From Lachnospiraceae bacterium (GTDB lineage Bacteria; Bacillota; Clostridia; Lachnospirales; Lachnospiraceae), in NCBI GenBank assembly GCA_009774345.1, contig VSNR01000103.1, positions 1 to 16,016 of the forward strand: a DNA stretch of 16,016 nucleotides, in the 5' to 3' direction. The notes beneath the pieces were generated by a model that was not told the origin of the DNA, did not search any database, and saw only the letters and a list, made by a program, of their open reading frames with translations. Shown here in pieces: positions 14,286 to 16,016 of this stretch. Numbering within the stretch: the stretch's first letter is position 1; the number at the start of each line of letters is the position of its first letter. A program made the translations under genes and the position numbers.

Positions 14286-15704
14286 TTAATTCATAGGAAG
14301 TTTATACACTTTTTGTTCCTGACCATCTAATTTGGGTGTTGACCTGTCCTTGAGCGTCTGATAAGGTCTCAGCTCAGCAATACTCTTGTACGCCGGTCTG
14401 ATAATCTTATCTACATTGATCAGCTCCTCCATGCGGTGCGCACTCCATCCGACAATACGTGCGATCGCAAAGATTGGCGTAAACAATTCCATCGGAATAT
14501 CCAGCATACTGTATACAAATCCACTGTAAAAATCCACATTCGCACTGACGCCCTTATAGATTCTGCACTTCTCTGCAATCACCTCCGGCGCTAACCGCTC
14601 GATCATCGAATACAATTCAAAATCTTTGTGATGCTTCTTCTCATCGGCAAGCCGCTCTACAAAGGACTTAAATACCAAGGCTCTCGGATCAGAAATCGAA
14701 TAAACGGCATGTCCCATACCATAAATCAATCCACTTCTGTCAAATGCTTCCTTGTTCAGCAGCCGGTACAAATATTTCCGCACTTGATCTTCATCGGTGG
14801 TATCATCCACGTTTCTGCGGAGATCCTCCATCATCTGTACCACCTTGATGTTCGCTCCGCCATGCTTTGGCCCCTTCAGGGAAGAGAGCGCCGCAGCAAT
14901 AACCGAATACGTATCAGACCCTGCACTGGTGACAACTCTTGTCGTAAAAGTAGAGTTGTTGCCGCCGCCATGCTCCATGTGAAGCACAAGCGCAGCATCG
15001 AGCACCTTCGCCTCTGTCGGGGTATACGACATATCCGGGCGCAGCATCCTGAGCAGATTTTCCGCTGTAGAAAGTCTTGGGTCTGGTCTATGTATATACA
15101 GACTCTCGTCACATTCATAGTGATTGTAGGCATGATAGCCATATACAGAAAGCATGGGGAACACGCTAATCAGCATCAGACTCTGGCGGAGCACATTGTC
15201 CAGTGACATATCAGCTACGCTCTCATCATAAGAAGCCAGCGTCAGCACACTCTTTGTCAAAGAGTTCATAATATCGTGGCTTGGCGCTTTCATAATGACA
15301 TCCCGCACAAAATTCGTGGGCAGCGTCATACTGTACCCCAATGTCTTTTTGAACTCCATCAATTCATTCGCAGTTGGAAGATTACCGAATAATAACAGAT
15401 ACGCGCACTCGTCAAAACCGAACCGGTTCTCTTTCTGAAAACCTCTTACCAGATCAAAGATATTATAACCTCTGTAATAAAGCTGCCCATCACACGGAAC
15501 GCTCTTCCCGTCGATCTCCTCTGAAGACTTGATCAGGGAAATATTGGTGAGTCCTGACAGCACTCCCTTTCCGTTTTTGTCACGCAGCCCTCTTTTTACA
15601 CCGTACTCATCAAACAAATCTGGTTCAATGGCGTTGTTGTCCACACATACTTTTGAATACTTATGCGTAAACTCCTTAATACTCTCGTCACTCTTTAATC
15701 CCAT
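14286..15704 (-). CDS. Citrate synthase (citrate/2-methylcitrate synthase family)
   Basis: The enzyme condenses acetyl-CoA with oxaloacetate. In a fermentative Clostridium relative this would mainly feed 2-oxoglutarate and glutamate. The 472-residue protein shows the catalytic residues: His245 in MEHGGGNNSTF, His332 in GMGHAVYSISDPRA, Asp391 in ANVDFYSGF and Arg424 in SAHRMEE, plus GPKHGGANIKV at 278-288. The length is above the roughly 370-430 of many bacterial enzymes, because about 70 residues precede the DGQLYYRGY motif. Activity on propionyl-CoA cannot be excluded. The ATG at 15704 has AAAGGG about 9 bases upstream. It is a single-gene unit beside tRNA-Glu. Confidence 0.93.
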   Translation of the reverse strand: MGLKSDESIKEFTHKYSKVCVDNNAIEPDLFDEYGVKRGLRDKNGKGVLSGLTNISLIKSSEEIDGKSVPCDGQLYYRGYNIFDLVRGFQKENRFGFDECAYLLLFGNLPTANELMEFKKTLGYSMTLPTNFVRDVIMKAPSHDIMNSLTKSVLTLASYDESVADMSLDNVLRQSLMLISVFPMLSVYGYHAYNHYECDESLYIHRPDPRLSTAENLLRMLRPDMSYTPTEAKVLDAALVLHMEHGGGNNSTFTTRVVTSAGSDTYSVIAAALSSLKGPKHGGANIKVVQMMEDLRRNVDDTTDEDQVRKYLYRLLNKEAFDRSGLIYGMGHAVYSISDPRALVFKSFVERLADEKKHHKDFELYSMIERLAPEVIAEKCRIYKGVSANVDFYSGFVYSMLDIPMELFTPIFAIARIVGWSAHRMEELINVDKIIRPAYKSIAELRPYQTLKDRSTPKLDGQEQKVYKLPMN

Positions 15705-15729
15705 TCACAACACCCTTTCTTATTATATT

Positions 15730-15781
15730 TCTCAATTTATAGTATGTCTCATTTCATATTATACTTTAAATCGAGAGACAT
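15730..15781. promoter_or_regulatory. Inverted repeats around the citrate synthase promoter (candidate operator)
   Basis: Two dyads flank the -10. The first pairs TCTCGATTTAAAGTAT (15776-15761) with ATACTATAAATTGAGA (15745-15730), 14 of 16 bases complementary, gap 15. The second pairs ATGTCTC (15781-15775) with GAGACAT (15750-15744), 7 of 7 complementary, gap 24. They cover the spacer, -10 and predicted start. Confidence 0.5.
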
Positions 15782-15786
15782 CACAA
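15758..15786 (-). promoter_or_regulatory. Sigma-A type promoter of citrate synthase
   Basis: TTGTGA (15781-15786), a 17-base spacer and a perfect TATAAT (15758-15763) on the minus strand. The transcript would start near 15751, about 47 bases before the ATG. Confidence 0.8.
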
Positions 15787-15845
15787 GCGCATAATCATGA
15801 AAAATTGATGAAATTTTATTCCTATCCCTTTACGGAAACAGGGAG

Positions 15846-15863
15846 TATCGTTCCTAAACGATA
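15846..15863. repeat. Short perfect inverted repeat
   Basis: TATCGTT-CCTA-AACGATA, a 7-bp stem with a 4-base loop, lies beside the A/T tract of the tRNA terminator. Neither strand has a good T run after it, so it may simply be part of the terminator region. Confidence 0.3.
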
Positions 15864-15907
15864 AAAATAAAAACACTGTAATACATGATATTTTGTATCT
15901 ACAGTGT
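15861..15907 (-). terminator. Rho-independent terminator of tRNA-Glu
   Basis: The minus strand reads ACACTGTAGATACA, a short loop, then TGTATTACAGTGT and TTTTATTTTTAT. The stem is 13 bp with one bulge (arms 15894-15907 and 15873-15885). It lies about 30 bases after the tRNA 3' end. Confidence 0.85.
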
Positions 15908-15939
15908 CCTCATCGGGTTGGGCTGTTTAAAACAGTCAA

Positions 15940-16011
15940 CAGCTCGTAGGGGAATCGAACCCCTGTTTTCGCCGTGAGAGGGCGACGTCTTAACCGCTTG
16001 ACCAACGAGCC
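15940..16011 (-). tRNA. tRNA-Glu, anticodon CUC
   Basis: The minus strand folds into a 72-base cloverleaf. The acceptor is GGCTCGT/ACGAGCT with a G-U first pair. The anticodon stem TCGCC/GGCGA encloses the loop CTCTCAC, giving anticodon CUC for Glu (GAG). The T arm is AGGGG-TTCGATT-CCCCT and the D arm contains GGTCAAGCGGTTAAGAC. The discriminator is G and CCA is not encoded, so it must be added after transcription. Confidence 0.95.
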
Positions 16012-16016
16012 ATAAC

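Noticed and set aside
15940..16011. tRNA-Glu as an integration site for a mobile element
   Set aside because: No integrase, direct repeat of the tRNA 3' end or foreign genes are seen beside it.

Overview
The window looks like a chromosomal core region of a Lachnospiraceae-type Clostridium relative. This is inferred from the conserved order of the translation genes, the Firmicutes-type YlxR/YlxQ pair, and a PNPase that reads like Lachnospiraceae proteins. It is not a database result. Base composition is moderate. I see no insertion sequence, phage gene, CRISPR array or foreign-looking block.

Layout, read on the minus strand from high to low coordinates. A tRNA-Glu(CUC) gene (15940-16011) ends in its own terminator. 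Next is a separate citrate synthase gene with a clear promoter, an inverted repeat around that promoter, and a terminator. Then comes the classic nusA-infB operon: rimP, nusA, ylxR (rnpM), ylxQ, infB and rbfA, closed by a strong hairpin at 8267-8300. A second unit, nrnA-truB-ribF, follows; its best promoter candidate lies partly inside that terminator, and ribF has an extra candidate promoter. A secreted NlpC/P60 cell-wall hydrolase gene is inserted next, with a strong promoter and three direct repeats that match the WalR box. After it come rpsO, with a structured leader and a terminator, and pnp, with a long leader and a terminator. The only plus-strand gene is a secreted SGNH/GDSL hydrolase (46-933), convergent with pnp.

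The minus-strand genes mostly serve one theme: making and controlling ribosomes and RNA. They cover 30S maturation (RimP, RbfA), transcription elongation and termination (NusA), initiation (IF2), tRNA pseudouridylation (TruB), ribosomal protein S15, and RNA or nano-RNA decay (PNPase, NrnA). RibF makes flavin cofactors and is a traditional neighbour of TruB. The NlpC/P60 hydrolase is the odd member.

I found no convincing undescribed multi-gene system. The items most worth a second look are regulatory: the triple WalR-like box, the rpsO leader, the dyad around the citrate synthase promoter, and the promoter that overlaps a terminator.
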